From contig DASZOC010000085.1 in assembly GCA_035550975.1 (NCBI GenBank), positions 1 to 64,000 on the forward strand: a DNA stretch of 64,000 nucleotides, in the 5' to 3' direction. The translations under genes were made by a program, and so were the position numbers. The DNA is from DASZOC01 sp035550975. GTDB taxonomy: Bacteria > Actinomycetota > CADDZG01 > WHSQ01. The notes under the pieces were generated by a model that was not told the origin of the DNA, ran no database searches, and saw only the letters and a program-made list of their open reading frames with translations. This document shows positions 35,979-44,850 of this stretch, one piece after another (positions within the stretch are counted from its first letter, which is position 1; the number at the start of each line of letters is the position of its first letter).

Positions 35979-38456
35979 CTAGCGAACGGAGGAGATCGCG
36001 GGACCGCAGAGTGCTCCCTCGGCCGTCCCCTGGAACGGGGAGACCGCTCTATATCGGCGCCCGGCGTCCGGAACGGTTACCGAGAATCCTCCCGAAGAGG
36101 TCGACGTACTCGTCGCCACCTTGCGCCACCCACTCGAAGTCTTGGCCTGGATATTTACGCGCTGCGCTCGGCCGCATTGCGGATAGAAAGGCGCCACGAC
36201 TTCCCCGGTCGCCGTCCCGCTCTCGATCGATAGCGAGATGCGCTTGTGGTGGCCCTGCTGCCAGCGAGCCCCGCTCTCCCAGTGGTCGTCGCTGTCGGGA
36301 CCGGGGAAGGCGACCAGGTCTCTCTGGCCGCTACCGTCGATGTTCATCACCCAGTTCTCCGCGCAGCCTCCGCAGGGTCGGCCGGTCCGGAACAGGATCA
36401 TCTTGCCGTCGGGCGACCAGGAAAATGGGAGGTCGAAACCGTGAACGTCTGTCAGCTGTCGCTGGCCGCTCCCGTTCGCGTTCGCGATCCACGCGTCGAT
36501 CTGGCTTAACGAGTTTCCCGCGGGAGCTCTGGAGAACGCGATCTTGCGCCCGTCGGGAGAGAGAACTCCGCCACTCTCCCTGCCCGGACCCCCGATCAGT
36601 AACTTATTGTCTGTTCCGTCGGCATCCATGACCCAGATGTCGGACGCGGCGGTGGCGTTGGCGAAGGCCGTGTAGACGAGTTGCGTCCCGTCGGGGGACC
36701 ACAGCGGAGCCGACTCCCACGCGCTTTCCGTGTCGGTCAGGTTCGTGAGGTTACCGCCGCCGGCGTCGACGATCCACACGTCCGACGGCTCGCCGGTATC
36801 CCAGCAGTCGGTCGAAAACGCGATCCGTTTTCCATCCGGCGACCACTGCGGATACGAAGCACATTCCCCTACCTCATCCGTCACCTGCCTTCGGTTCCTC
36901 CCGTCGGCATCCATCGTGAAGACATGTAGACGCGTGTACTCGCTGTCGGTCCAGCCCCCTGCCCAGGTTCCCTCGTTGAACGCGATCCGGCCCCACGGAT
37001 CGATGTCCGGGTAATCCTGGTTGACCGTCTCCCGATCGGGACTCAGCCGTGTCAGCTCGGTGCCGTCCGCGTTCATGGAATGGATGGCGCCCCAACAATG
37101 TGTGTTGGTGCACGCCCAATCGGACCAGACGATCTTGCTGGCTCGCAGAGCCGCCGATGCGGAAGGTGCCGCTACTCCGGCAACGTCCTCTTGGGTTGGT
37201 CGGTCGAGAGCGCCCTTTTGACGGGAACCCGCCGTGGTCCCAATGCCGGCCCGTGGGTCGCCGAGGATGGGCCCAACCGCACCGACGGGTCTCTGCCCAC
37301 GACTTCTCGCCTGGTCGAACTTTTTGGAATCCATCGCCAACGCATCGAACACCGCGTTCCCCGCGTTCCCTACGCCCCGTGCGACATCGGATACCACCTG
37401 AGGGATGCCTCCTTCACGTGCGAACTGCATCGATGCGATGAGTCCAAGGATCCCTACGAAGGCGGCCACCTTGAACCAGTTGACCCGGTTGGTGACCTTC
37501 CGGACCCGTGAGAGCTCGGGGAAGAAATTGGGCGCCCATATCTCCCGCTCGGTCTTCTTGCGCGGGATGCGCTCGACCAGGGGTCGCATGTGCGCGTAGG
37601 CGAGCCGCGATACTCGTTTGCCCAAACTGCGGTCGAGGTCGTCGGCCATCTCGCCACAGGTGAGATAGCGGTCGTCGGGATGTTTAGCCATCGCCTGCAA
37701 AATGACGTCGTCGACACCGCCCCCGAGCGAAGGGACCTGCGCGCTCGCTTTCGGAGGGTCGTCGTGGATGTGGGCCCACACGACCGCGATCTCGGTGTCG
37801 CGGTCGAAGGGGACCTGCCCGGTGAGCGACTCGTACAGAACGCACCCCAACGAGTACACGTCCGCACGTCCGTCGGCCGGAAGGTTCTCGATAACCTCCG
37901 GAGCGGTATACGGAACGGACCCGAAGACCTGTCCTGTTCTCGACACCGATGACTGCGACACGACCGGGCGGATCAACCCGAAATCGGAGATGTATACGAG
38001 ATCGTTCTCGCCGTCGTTTCCGGGTGAGATCAGGACGTTCTGCGGCTTCACATCTCGATGCACAACCCCGAGCTCGTGCGCGGCATCGAGTGCAGAGGCA
38101 ACCTGACGTACGACGTGAACCGCTCGGGCAGGATCGAGGCGGCCATGCTCCTTGACGAGCTCCTTGAGGTTCGCTCCCTCGATCAGCTGCATCGCGATGT
38201 AGAGCTCCCCGTCTGCCTCGCCGAAGTCGTAGACCGTCACCACGTTCGGGTGATCGAGAGAAGGAACGAACTGGCCCTCGCGCTCGAAGCGTTCCCTGAA
38301 CTCGTCGTCCCCGGCAAGCTCCGGGATCATCAGCTTCAGTGCAACGACAAGCCCACTCGAGCGGCTGCGAGCGCGATAGACGATCCCCATCCCGCCGCGC
38401 CCGATGACCTGCTCGAGGTGGTAGTCGCCGACCGCGCGGCCTTCAGTCACCTGCAT
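35979..38456 (-). CDS. PknB-type Ser/Thr kinase with extracellular beta-propeller
   Basis: An 825-residue receptor kinase. Residues about 10-275 are the kinase: GRGGMGIVYRA (glycine loop), Lys41, catalytic HRDVKPQN (Asp135), DFG at 158-160, and YTAPEVI. A membrane helix is at about 323-343 (WFKVAAFVGILGLIASMQF). Residues about 430-740 form a TolB/WD40-type propeller with repeated WSPDGKRIAFS, WSPDGTQLVYT, LSPDGRKIAFS and WSPDGKMILFR. A beta-sandwich tail follows. The propeller presumably senses an external ligand. It begins 2 nt after the stop of the AAA ATPase gene, so the two are coupled. Confidence 0.92.
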   Translation of the reverse strand: MQVTEGRAVGDYHLEQVIGRGGMGIVYRARSRSSGLVVALKLMIPELAGDDEFRERFEREGQFVPSLDHPNVVTVYDFGEADGELYIAMQLIEGANLKELVKEHGRLDPARAVHVVRQVASALDAAHELGVVHRDVKPQNVLISPGNDGENDLVYISDFGLIRPVVSQSSVSRTGQVFGSVPYTAPEVIENLPADGRADVYSLGCVLYESLTGQVPFDRDTEIAVVWAHIHDDPPKASAQVPSLGGGVDDVILQAMAKHPDDRYLTCGEMADDLDRSLGKRVSRLAYAHMRPLVERIPRKKTEREIWAPNFFPELSRVRKVTNRVNWFKVAAFVGILGLIASMQFAREGGIPQVVSDVARGVGNAGNAVFDALAMDSKKFDQARSRGQRPVGAVGPILGDPRAGIGTTAGSRQKGALDRPTQEDVAGVAAPSASAALRASKIVWSDWACTNTHCWGAIHSMNADGTELTRLSPDRETVNQDYPDIDPWGRIAFNEGTWAGGWTDSEYTRLHVFTMDADGRNRRQVTDEVGECASYPQWSPDGKRIAFSTDCWDTGEPSDVWIVDAGGGNLTNLTDTESAWESAPLWSPDGTQLVYTAFANATAASDIWVMDADGTDNKLLIGGPGRESGGVLSPDGRKIAFSRAPAGNSLSQIDAWIANANGSGQRQLTDVHGFDLPFSWSPDGKMILFRTGRPCGGCAENWVMNIDGSGQRDLVAFPGPDSDDHWESGARWQQGHHKRISLSIESGTATGEVVAPFYPQCGRAQRVNIQAKTSSGWRKVATSTSTSSGGFSVTVPDAGRRYRAVSPFQGTAEGALCGPAISSVR

Positions 38457-38458
38457 CT

Positions 38459-40531
38459 TCAGCTCACCCGGCCCATCTCCCAGCGAACGGGCACCCGCGG
38501 GTCTGGACTATAGGAACAGAAGGCCCCGGTGCGCACCGTTGCGCGGAGGTGCCGCGCGAGGGCGGGATCGTGGGTCGCGATACGGGCGAGAACCGCCTTG
38601 ACGGCCTTGGTCACGTTGATACGGGCGCGCTCGGCTGGAGCGGCCACGGCCCGATCGCGGCCCCCGAGCCCGAGAGCCGCGTTGAGCTCCGCGACGATCG
38701 CATCGATCTCCGCTTGCGCCCGCGCCGCACGTTCGGGGTCATTGAACTCGCGGGCTTCGTTCAGCTCCGCTTCGAGGTCCTCGAGTCGTCGCCGGTACTG
38801 AGATTTCGCGGCACCGTCGAGGATCGGACCGGCGTCACCACCGGACCATCGGTGCAGGCCTTCTTCTCGAGCAACGGTGCGCGCTGTAGAGGACCGAGCG
38901 TTCGCCAGGACGAGATCGAGGGAGTGGATCTCCTGCCCGGGGTTCTTGAGGAGCTGCGCGATGTAACCCAGGCCCCGGACGTCCTTGAGTCTCGATGTCT
39001 TGCCCTCGAACGATATCGACCAGTAATCGCCTTCCTTGCGGAAGACGTTGACGTGCGGAGTGATGTCCTCGGTCGGCACATCCGGACCCACCAAGCGCTG
39101 TACTTCGGCAAGACCTTGCTTGATCTCCTCGATGACTCGCCTGTCCGCCGCGGCGGCGGGAGCGACCATGATCGCGCGCTGGTAAAGACGGATGGCCTCT
39201 TCGTACGCGCGTTGCGACCGAGCAACCTCTGCGGCTCTTAGAGCAAGTGCCATCGCCTTGCCTGGGTCGCCGGCCTGTGCAGCCTTGAACCAATGATGGG
39301 CGACCTCGGAGAGCCGAGGGTCCTGATCGTCGGTGAACGAGCCCTCGATGATCTCCGCGACGCCACGATGGAGTCTCATGCGTTCACCGGGAGTTAGATC
39401 CTCGTAGAGAGTCTCTCTGATGAGGATGTGTGTGAACTCGTAGCGCCCCAGAGCACTCGTCTCGACAAGGATCGCGGCAGAGAGTGCCTCGTCGAGGATC
39501 GCCAATAGATCTTCGACTGCGATCTTCGACACCGCCGCAAGGACCGTGATGTCGAACTCCCGTCCGATCACCGAAGCGATCGAGAGCAGACCCGTCACCT
39601 CGTCGGATAATTCATCCAAGCGCGCCCGGATCAGCCCTCTGATGCCTTCGGGAACGCGGAAACCATGCGAATAGTCGGGGCGGCGGATGCCCCCTCTGGA
39701 ATCAAGGAGTTTCATGGCCTCCTTCACGAAAAGCGGATTGCCCTGGGTTGCCTTGAAGAGCGTCGAAGCGAGCTCGTCGTTGAGCTCTTTCCCGGTGGTG
39801 GATCTGTAGAGGAGCGCGACATCAGATTGAGAAAGAGCGGACAGCTCGATCCTCTCTGCGTCCCTTGCTACCGAGGCCAACAACCGGGCCCGCTCACGCG
39901 AACGCCTCACGCTAACGTCGTCGTAGCTGCAGACGATCACCACCGGCCAGTCCAAGTGTTCGTCCGTGATGAATCGAAGGAGCTGCAAGGAGGATGTATC
40001 CACGGCATGAAGATCCTCCAGTACCAACACCGTGGCCCGCTCTCCAGCGAACGACCTCAGTAAGTTACGCGCCGCATCGAACAGGCTGAAGCGATCTGCA
40101 GGTTCATCGTGGATCTCGTCCGAAGGAACCGTCAGAAGCCGCCGGATGTGGGGGCTCAACGACGAGAGCTCATGCGCCGTTTCTCCCGGCAAGCGAGTCA
40201 GGTCGACGTCGTCGAGCTGCGTGAGGACCGTCCTCAGCACCTGGGTCCATACCCAGAAAGCTGGGGTGTCGACGGCTTCGGAACAGCGACCCCTCAGGAT
40301 CCGCGCCCCGCGATCGCCAGCGCACGTGAGGAACTCCTCGATCAAACGAGACTTACCGATGCCCGCCTCGCCGGAGATCATGAATACTGAGCCTGTCCCT
40401 GCGAACGCCCTTTTGAGGCCACGTTCGAGACGAACGAGCTCCTCGTCTCGACCGACCACGGCGACGCGCTGAATCGGAGGCGATCCGTGTCCGCCCTCGT
40501 GCGGGGATGCCACCGCGAGTGCCTCCGCCAT
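38459..40531 (-). CDS. AAA_16 (STAND-like) ATPase regulator
   Basis: A 690-residue protein. Residues about 25-280 are an AAA_16 ATPase: VVGRDEELVRLERGL, Walker A ISGEAGIGKSRLIEEF, Walker B TVLVLEDLHAVD, and sensor region TQGNPLFVKEAMKLL. Residues 290-460 are helical and arginine-rich, followed by a repeat-like region (RSQRAYEEAIRLYQRAI). The C-terminal 180 residues resemble the alpha/beta domain found at the end of many actinobacterial ATPase regulators (FRKEGDYWSISFEGKTSRLKDVRGLGYIA). No LuxR HTH or cyclase domain is present. It is the first gene of a unit with the kinase and may be its downstream switch or target. Confidence 0.85.
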   Translation of the reverse strand: MAEALAVASPHEGGHGSPPIQRVAVVGRDEELVRLERGLKRAFAGTGSVFMISGEAGIGKSRLIEEFLTCAGDRGARILRGRCSEAVDTPAFWVWTQVLRTVLTQLDDVDLTRLPGETAHELSSLSPHIRRLLTVPSDEIHDEPADRFSLFDAARNLLRSFAGERATVLVLEDLHAVDTSSLQLLRFITDEHLDWPVVIVCSYDDVSVRRSRERARLLASVARDAERIELSALSQSDVALLYRSTTGKELNDELASTLFKATQGNPLFVKEAMKLLDSRGGIRRPDYSHGFRVPEGIRGLIRARLDELSDEVTGLLSIASVIGREFDITVLAAVSKIAVEDLLAILDEALSAAILVETSALGRYEFTHILIRETLYEDLTPGERMRLHRGVAEIIEGSFTDDQDPRLSEVAHHWFKAAQAGDPGKAMALALRAAEVARSQRAYEEAIRLYQRAIMVAPAAAADRRVIEEIKQGLAEVQRLVGPDVPTEDITPHVNVFRKEGDYWSISFEGKTSRLKDVRGLGYIAQLLKNPGQEIHSLDLVLANARSSTARTVAREEGLHRWSGGDAGPILDGAAKSQYRRRLEDLEAELNEAREFNDPERAARAQAEIDAIVAELNAALGLGGRDRAVAAPAERARINVTKAVKAVLARIATHDPALARHLRATVRTGAFCSYSPDPRVPVRWEMGRVS

Positions 40532-40930
40532 AATCCCTATCTCCCTGGCGCAGAATGCTAGGTGAGATCCCGGCCGCGGTCGATAGGACCTTTTCGGGTA
40601 TGCCTCGAGAACCGCGCGACCGGGCCGTCAGCTTCCTTACTCAAATCGTCCAAGCGGTACCCCCTCAACCTGAATGATCTCTTGTAGAGATGCAACAGGT
40701 CTCGCTCCGTGCCCGGCAACGCCGAGATGGGAACGATCAGAGTCGCCGGCGCATCGGCGATCAATCGATCGACGTGGCGAAGAGCAGCCTCCCTAGCAGC
40801 AGCCCCGTTGGTGGAGCGTCGCACTCGCAATCTGCTGCGCCTTTCTGCTCTCGGATCGATGCTGGTAAACGAGGGAGCGTTGCAGTGACTGGAACATTTG
40901 TTCCTGGAGGCGGAGGACTGACAAGTATCT
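40532..40930 (-). other. Gap holding a possible degraded coding remnant
   Basis: An open frame on the minus strand runs to a stop at 40558 and could encode about 80 residues (REAALRHVDRLIADAPAT and GTERDLLHLYKRSFRLRG). There is no convincing start or family, and upstream it runs into the tRNA-Sec repeat. I treat it as a probable remnant rather than a gene. Confidence 0.3.
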
Positions 40931-41154
40931 GAGCGGAGGCGGACGGGAATCGAACCCGCCGAAGGCCTTTCGACCTTCCACCGATTTTGAAGCCTGGTGC
41001 GTACTCCTAAGGTCCTCCAGGTCTCTGACCAGGACTTTCGTCTCGGCAACCGTCCAAGATTTCGGTGAACACTTGTCCGCCAATTTTCAGCGTCAAATCC
41101 GCCGAAACACTTGTCCGGCAATTCCTTCAGCTAAAACTTGTCCAGCATCACCCC
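40931..41154 (-). repeat. tRNA-Sec-fragment repeat, copy B
   Basis: The best-preserved copy. The minus strand gives anticodon loop CTTCAAA, a long variable arm (GGAAGGTCGAAAGGCCTTC), a T-arm with GGTTCGATT and acceptor strand CCGCCTCC, but no matching 5' half (no GGAGGCGG before the D-arm). The flank contains three spaced copies of ACTTGTCC (near 41072, 41108 and 41136). Confidence 0.85.
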
Positions 41155-41187
41155 CAATTCATCCGTTCCGACTATCCCTCATGCCCC

Positions 41188-42633
41188 TCAATGGGTTCGC
41201 ACCACCTTGGCTCTCGACCGGCCAAGGCGGTGATCATCGTCCTGCTCGGGCCAGAGCGCACGGTAGGTTCGCTCGGCAAAGCGCGCTTTGCGAGTAAATC
41301 GGGCGCGGCAATCGCCGGATAAGTTCTTCTCGGAAGTCGTCGCGAAGCTCCCGTGTCTCTTCGTCTGGAGCTTGATGATGGTTCCTTCGTGACCCTCGCA
41401 CCGACCCAGCCGTACGCGAAAAACGACGCTCTCCCCACGCTCGGGAGACAGGTCAGAGACTCCCAGCCGCACCCGAGGTCCGGGCAGACCGGACCCGTTG
41501 CCCGAGGGCGGGGGTTGCTCCGGTCCGACGGGCCCTTTGACACAGGTCGAAACGGCCGCTTCCGCGTCGACACTCCCGTAGCCCGTCGCGGGGTCGTAGC
41601 TCCCCTTGTTCGAGGAGGTCATCTTGAGGCATTCGACGATCTCCTTGTTGCCCATCCCTGCTCCCGCCAAAAGAGCGGCGACCCCAGATACATGCGCGGT
41701 CGCCCAGGACGTGCCGGTGCCCGTGTCGTACCCGGCGAATCCGGGGCCGCAGTCGTTCTTCGACCCTGGCCAGATCGTGATCCAGACGCGGTCGTCGTTC
41801 TCACACCCAATCGAAGGATCGACGACACTCTGGGGGTCCGCCGTGCCGCCGGGGGCCGCTACCCCTACGCCGTCGGGATGGACGGGCAAGTGAGAGTAGA
41901 AGGCCGGCTCACCGCTGCGATCCGTGGCTGCGGCGCACACGACGCGAGGGTGACGCGCGGGCCAGCTGCAATAGGGGCGTGAGTCGTTGCCCGCTGCGGC
42001 AACGATCACAGCGCCTTTCTCCCAGGCGTAGTCGAGGGCCTTCGCTAAGGGGCTCTCACCGCTCTCATCGCTCGGGTCCCGAAGATTCGTGTAGATGCTG
42101 ATGTTGATCACGTCGACCCCGGCGTCGGCGGCCCGAATGACCGCCTCCGTCATCGCAGTCCAGTTCGGAGCGGTCGCGCCGGTCCACACTCGGAAAGGAA
42201 GCAGTTGGGCCTCGGGTGCGACCCCGGCGATGCCTATTCCATTGTCGGCGGCTGCAGCGATGATCCCGGCTACGCCGGTTCCATGACCGGCCTCGTCCTG
42301 GGGGCCGGGACAGTCCTCGATCCCGACAAGATCGGCCCCGTCGAGTACTCGTCCCGCGAACTCGGGATGGGTGAGATCGATCCCTGTATCAATAGTCGCC
42401 ACGACGGCCCCGAGTCCCCCAGCGCCTTGTGCCCACGCCTCTGGCGCATTGATCTGATCCAAGGCCCACTGCCGCGCGAGGAGAGGGTCGTCGCCAGTGG
42501 TTCCACCCCCGCCGGCGTAAGCCTCTACGGGGTGGGCACAGGCCGTCGTCTGCGCCCTGGCAGGCGCGATCCCTAACCCTGCGCCGATCACAAGGGCGCT
42601 CGTCAACAACCCGATGACCCTCTTCACAGTCAC
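41188..42633 (-). CDS. S8 subtilisin-family secreted serine protease
   Basis: A 481-residue subtilase. A signal peptide covers residues 1-28 (cleavage near APARAQ). The catalytic triad is Asp82 (ATIDTGID), His117 (GHGTGVAG) and Ser309 (GTSWATAHVSG), with the oxyanion Asn216 (AAAGND). A C-terminal beta-sandwich of about 90 residues follows a Pro/Gly linker. The GTG start overlaps the stop of the propeller lipoprotein gene (GTGA), so the two are coupled. It may process surface proteins encoded nearby. Confidence 0.93.
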   Translation of the reverse strand: MTVKRVIGLLTSALVIGAGLGIAPARAQTTACAHPVEAYAGGGGTTGDDPLLARQWALDQINAPEAWAQGAGGLGAVVATIDTGIDLTHPEFAGRVLDGADLVGIEDCPGPQDEAGHGTGVAGIIAAAADNGIGIAGVAPEAQLLPFRVWTGATAPNWTAMTEAVIRAADAGVDVINISIYTNLRDPSDESGESPLAKALDYAWEKGAVIVAAAGNDSRPYCSWPARHPRVVCAAATDRSGEPAFYSHLPVHPDGVGVAAPGGTADPQSVVDPSIGCENDDRVWITIWPGSKNDCGPGFAGYDTGTGTSWATAHVSGVAALLAGAGMGNKEIVECLKMTSSNKGSYDPATGYGSVDAEAAVSTCVKGPVGPEQPPPSGNGSGLPGPRVRLGVSDLSPERGESVVFRVRLGRCEGHEGTIIKLQTKRHGSFATTSEKNLSGDCRARFTRKARFAERTYRALWPEQDDDHRLGRSRAKVVRTH

Positions 42634-43721
42634 CTTGCTTCCGCCATTGGCTGAAGAACGGGATGCGTGTAGATGCTGTCCGTCTCGAGGATCGGAACAT
42701 CGATACGCCCGTCGGCGCTGATCGCCCATACATGCCTGGGAGAACCACTCTGAGTAACGCGCGTGTAGATGATCGCCCTTCCGTCCGGCGTCCATCGGGC
42801 CTGTGTGGCTCGCGCGCCGTCGTCTCCATAAGAGGTCAGGGGAAGCATCTGCGAACCATCCGGATGCATCGTGTACAGCTCTGAGCGTCCGTCCTCGCCG
42901 AACTCCAACAACGGCCTGGTGTTGAAGACGATGAGCGATCCATCCGGCGCCCAATCGGGATCTCCCGCAAGCATGTTCCACGGTGTGAGTTGTCGTAACC
43001 CGGAGCCATCCACATTGACGAGAAAGATCGCCGTTTGTGGGGAGCCATCCGCCGCATAGCGACCTCGCCAGAACACGAGACGCTCGCCGTCGGGTGACCA
43101 GCGAGGGAAATGATCTTGGCCGACCTGACTGGGATGGTCGAGCATCTGGCGGACAGCACCCGAATCCACATCCACGATGGCGATCCCGAACCCAGACGGT
43201 CCCTTGTCGGTCAGCGGGCCGGCCGCCGTTGAGATCGCTAAATGGGTTCCGTCTGGTGACCATGCGGGTTCCCAATAGCTGAGGCAACGGGCCAGGTCGC
43301 ATCGAGCGACCGGTTTCGCCGCAGTTCCATCAGCATTGGCTACGTAGACCTGGTCGGCGGACTCGTCAGACTCGAGTTGGTCGAACGCCAACCGTGACCC
43401 GTCTCGTGAGAAGTCGGGGTGACGGACGTTGCCGTCAAGCTCGTCAAGGATCGAGTGGTCATCTGTGCCGTCGACGCGCACCAAGGAGATGCGGTCAAAG
43501 CCCTGGCTTCCGAGGGTCTGATAGGCGAGCCAGCCCTCCTCTGAGCTGAGCATCTCCGTCACGGGTGAAGGTGAGTTCTGGGACGCCGGGGTTGGAGACG
43601 CCGCCTGCCCCCCGGATGATCCCGGTTGTGGCTGCGTGCACGACGCCGCCACCAAGGCCAAGGTCGCGATCGCGACCCTGCAGAATCTGTTCGGCAATCG
43701 TCGGGATCCGATCCTTTGCAT
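42630..43721 (-). CDS. TolB/WD40-like beta-propeller lipoprotein
   Basis: A 363-residue lipoprotein. The lipobox is LVAASC near residue 26-31, followed by a Ser/Pro linker. Propeller blades carry FSRDGSRLAFD, WSPDGTHLAIS, WSPDGERLVFW, WAPDGSLIVFN and WTPDGRAIIYT. An in-frame upstream extension to 43877 contains another signal-peptide-like segment (GVAWVAGLALTLGVFSTAAARA), but the ATG at 43721 gives a normal lipoprotein and was preferred. The blades resemble those of the kinase ectodomain at 35979-38456. It is the upstream partner of the subtilase gene. Confidence 0.85.
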   Translation of the reverse strand: MQRIGSRRLPNRFCRVAIATLALVAASCTQPQPGSSGGQAASPTPASQNSPSPVTEMLSSEEGWLAYQTLGSQGFDRISLVRVDGTDDHSILDELDGNVRHPDFSRDGSRLAFDQLESDESADQVYVANADGTAAKPVARCDLARCLSYWEPAWSPDGTHLAISTAAGPLTDKGPSGFGIAIVDVDSGAVRQMLDHPSQVGQDHFPRWSPDGERLVFWRGRYAADGSPQTAIFLVNVDGSGLRQLTPWNMLAGDPDWAPDGSLIVFNTRPLLEFGEDGRSELYTMHPDGSQMLPLTSYGDDGARATQARWTPDGRAIIYTRVTQSGSPRHVWAISADGRIDVPILETDSIYTHPVLQPMAEAR

Positions 43722-43866
43722 CAGTGTGTCCCCGGACTGAGCTCGTGCCGCCGCCGTGCTGAACACTCCAAGGGTCAGGGCGAGACCGGCTACCCACGCA
43801 ACGCCCCTGCGACTCACAGAAAGCATCTCGAGGGCAGTGGTCACAGGCAGATACCTGGGGCGATCA

Positions 43867-44679
43867 CTAACTTTCATTGGTCACCGTCGCGGTCCCGACT
43901 TTGATCGCGGTGATCCTCACGTTGAAGTACCGGACGTCGCTTGGGTTGCCTTCAATGTGACAGAGGATGTCGATACGAGTCGACGCCTGGAGTTGCAAGA
44001 CGGCTTGAAGAGGGAGCGTCGTGCTGGGCCACGTGCCGTGTTCAGAGTTATCGAGGGTCGCCATACTGTGATCGACGTAGACGGCCTGCCCCGGCACCGA
44101 AGGGTCGACGATCGCCGCGACGCACTGGACTATGTCTTGCACCGAGTACACCGCGGCGTCGGGCGGGTCAAAGAAGCTGTGCATGGCCGTGACCTTCGCT
44201 TGGAAGGCGTAGTTGCCGGCCGCGAGCTGGAGGTGGCCCACGTTTGTGCCTTTCGAAACTTCGAAAATGTCGGCAGTGTGCCCGGTGAAGGCGTACGCGT
44301 CGCTGGGGCCGCGGGGTCCCTGCGGACCAGGTGCTCCCTGCGGACCAGGTGCTCCCTGCGGACCCGGGGCTCCTTGTGGGCCCGGGGCTCCTTGAGGGCC
44401 CACAGGGCCTGTCGCTCCGGTCTCGCCAACGGGGCCTTGCGGGCCCGCGGCTCCACGTGGTCCCCGCTTGTTCCAGTGGATCGAGCGCTCGTCGTCACGA
44501 CACTTGACGCTTGCTCCGACGATCCTGGTTGTCCCTTTGTCGGGGCGGGTCGTCTTCACGCACGCGTGCACGAGCCCGTTATCGCCGCCGTCTGCCAACG
44601 CGAACCCGGTCAGCCCTAGGACCAGGGAGCAAACCGCTACCAATGCGAAGGTCCTCTCTTTGGCCGAAGTCGTTTTCAT
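43867..44679 (-). CDS. Secreted collagen-like protein
   Basis: A 270-residue exported protein. A signal peptide spans residues 1-30 (LVAVCSLVLGLTGFALA). Residues about 70-125 are an uninterrupted Gly-X-Y collagen-like stretch (GPRGAAGPQGPVGETGATG..., then repeated GAPGPQ units). The C-terminal 130 residues are a beta-rich globular domain (GNYAFQAKVTAMHS), probably a trimerisation head. The N-terminal 40 mature residues contain a Cys pair. Such proteins form surface fibres. The start at ATG 44679 has GAGAGAGG upstream. Confidence 0.85.
   Translation of the reverse strand: MKTTSAKERTFALVAVCSLVLGLTGFALADGGDNGLVHACVKTTRPDKGTTRIVGASVKCRDDERSIHWNKRGPRGAAGPQGPVGETGATGPVGPQGAPGPQGAPGPQGAPGPQGAPGPQGPRGPSDAYAFTGHTADIFEVSKGTNVGHLQLAAGNYAFQAKVTAMHSFFDPPDAAVYSVQDIVQCVAAIVDPSVPGQAVYVDHSMATLDNSEHGTWPSTTLPLQAVLQLQASTRIDILCHIEGNPSDVRYFNVRITAIKVGTATVTNES
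44316..44402 (-). repeat. 18-bp tandem repeat coding for collagen-like Gly-X-Y units
   Basis: About five head-to-tail copies of an 18-bp unit (plus-strand form TGCGGACCAGGTGCTCCC and variants) encode repeated GAPGPQ. Near-identical units make slippage and length variation likely. Confidence 0.8.
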
Positions 44680-44850
44680 GGAAGCCCACCTCTCTCTCGG
44701 GTGACCGGAGCCCTTCTGGCGCCGGTTGATCACGATGCGTCTACGTAGCCTCATGTCGCTCTCCTTCACTGGAAACTTTGTGGTCTGCGCCTCTGCAGGT
44801 ACTCGGTTACAGCCGGGCGAGGACCAGCTCCGCCAGCTCTTTCTCGTCAG

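Noticed and set aside
40558..41121. A 187-codon frame on the minus strand
   Set aside because: The N-terminal half is a translation of the tRNA-Sec repeat (the FDSRPPP-like peptide is read from tRNA sequence). No start signal or family for the rest.
40931..41154. An intact selenocysteine tRNA gene (selC)
   Set aside because: Only the 3' part from the anticodon loop is present. There is no 5' acceptor strand GGAGGCGG or D-arm, and the anticodon stem has mismatches. The same holds for copies A and C.
44316..44402. A CRISPR array
   Set aside because: The repeats are 18 bp, contiguous without spacers, and encode Gly-X-Y units in an exported protein.
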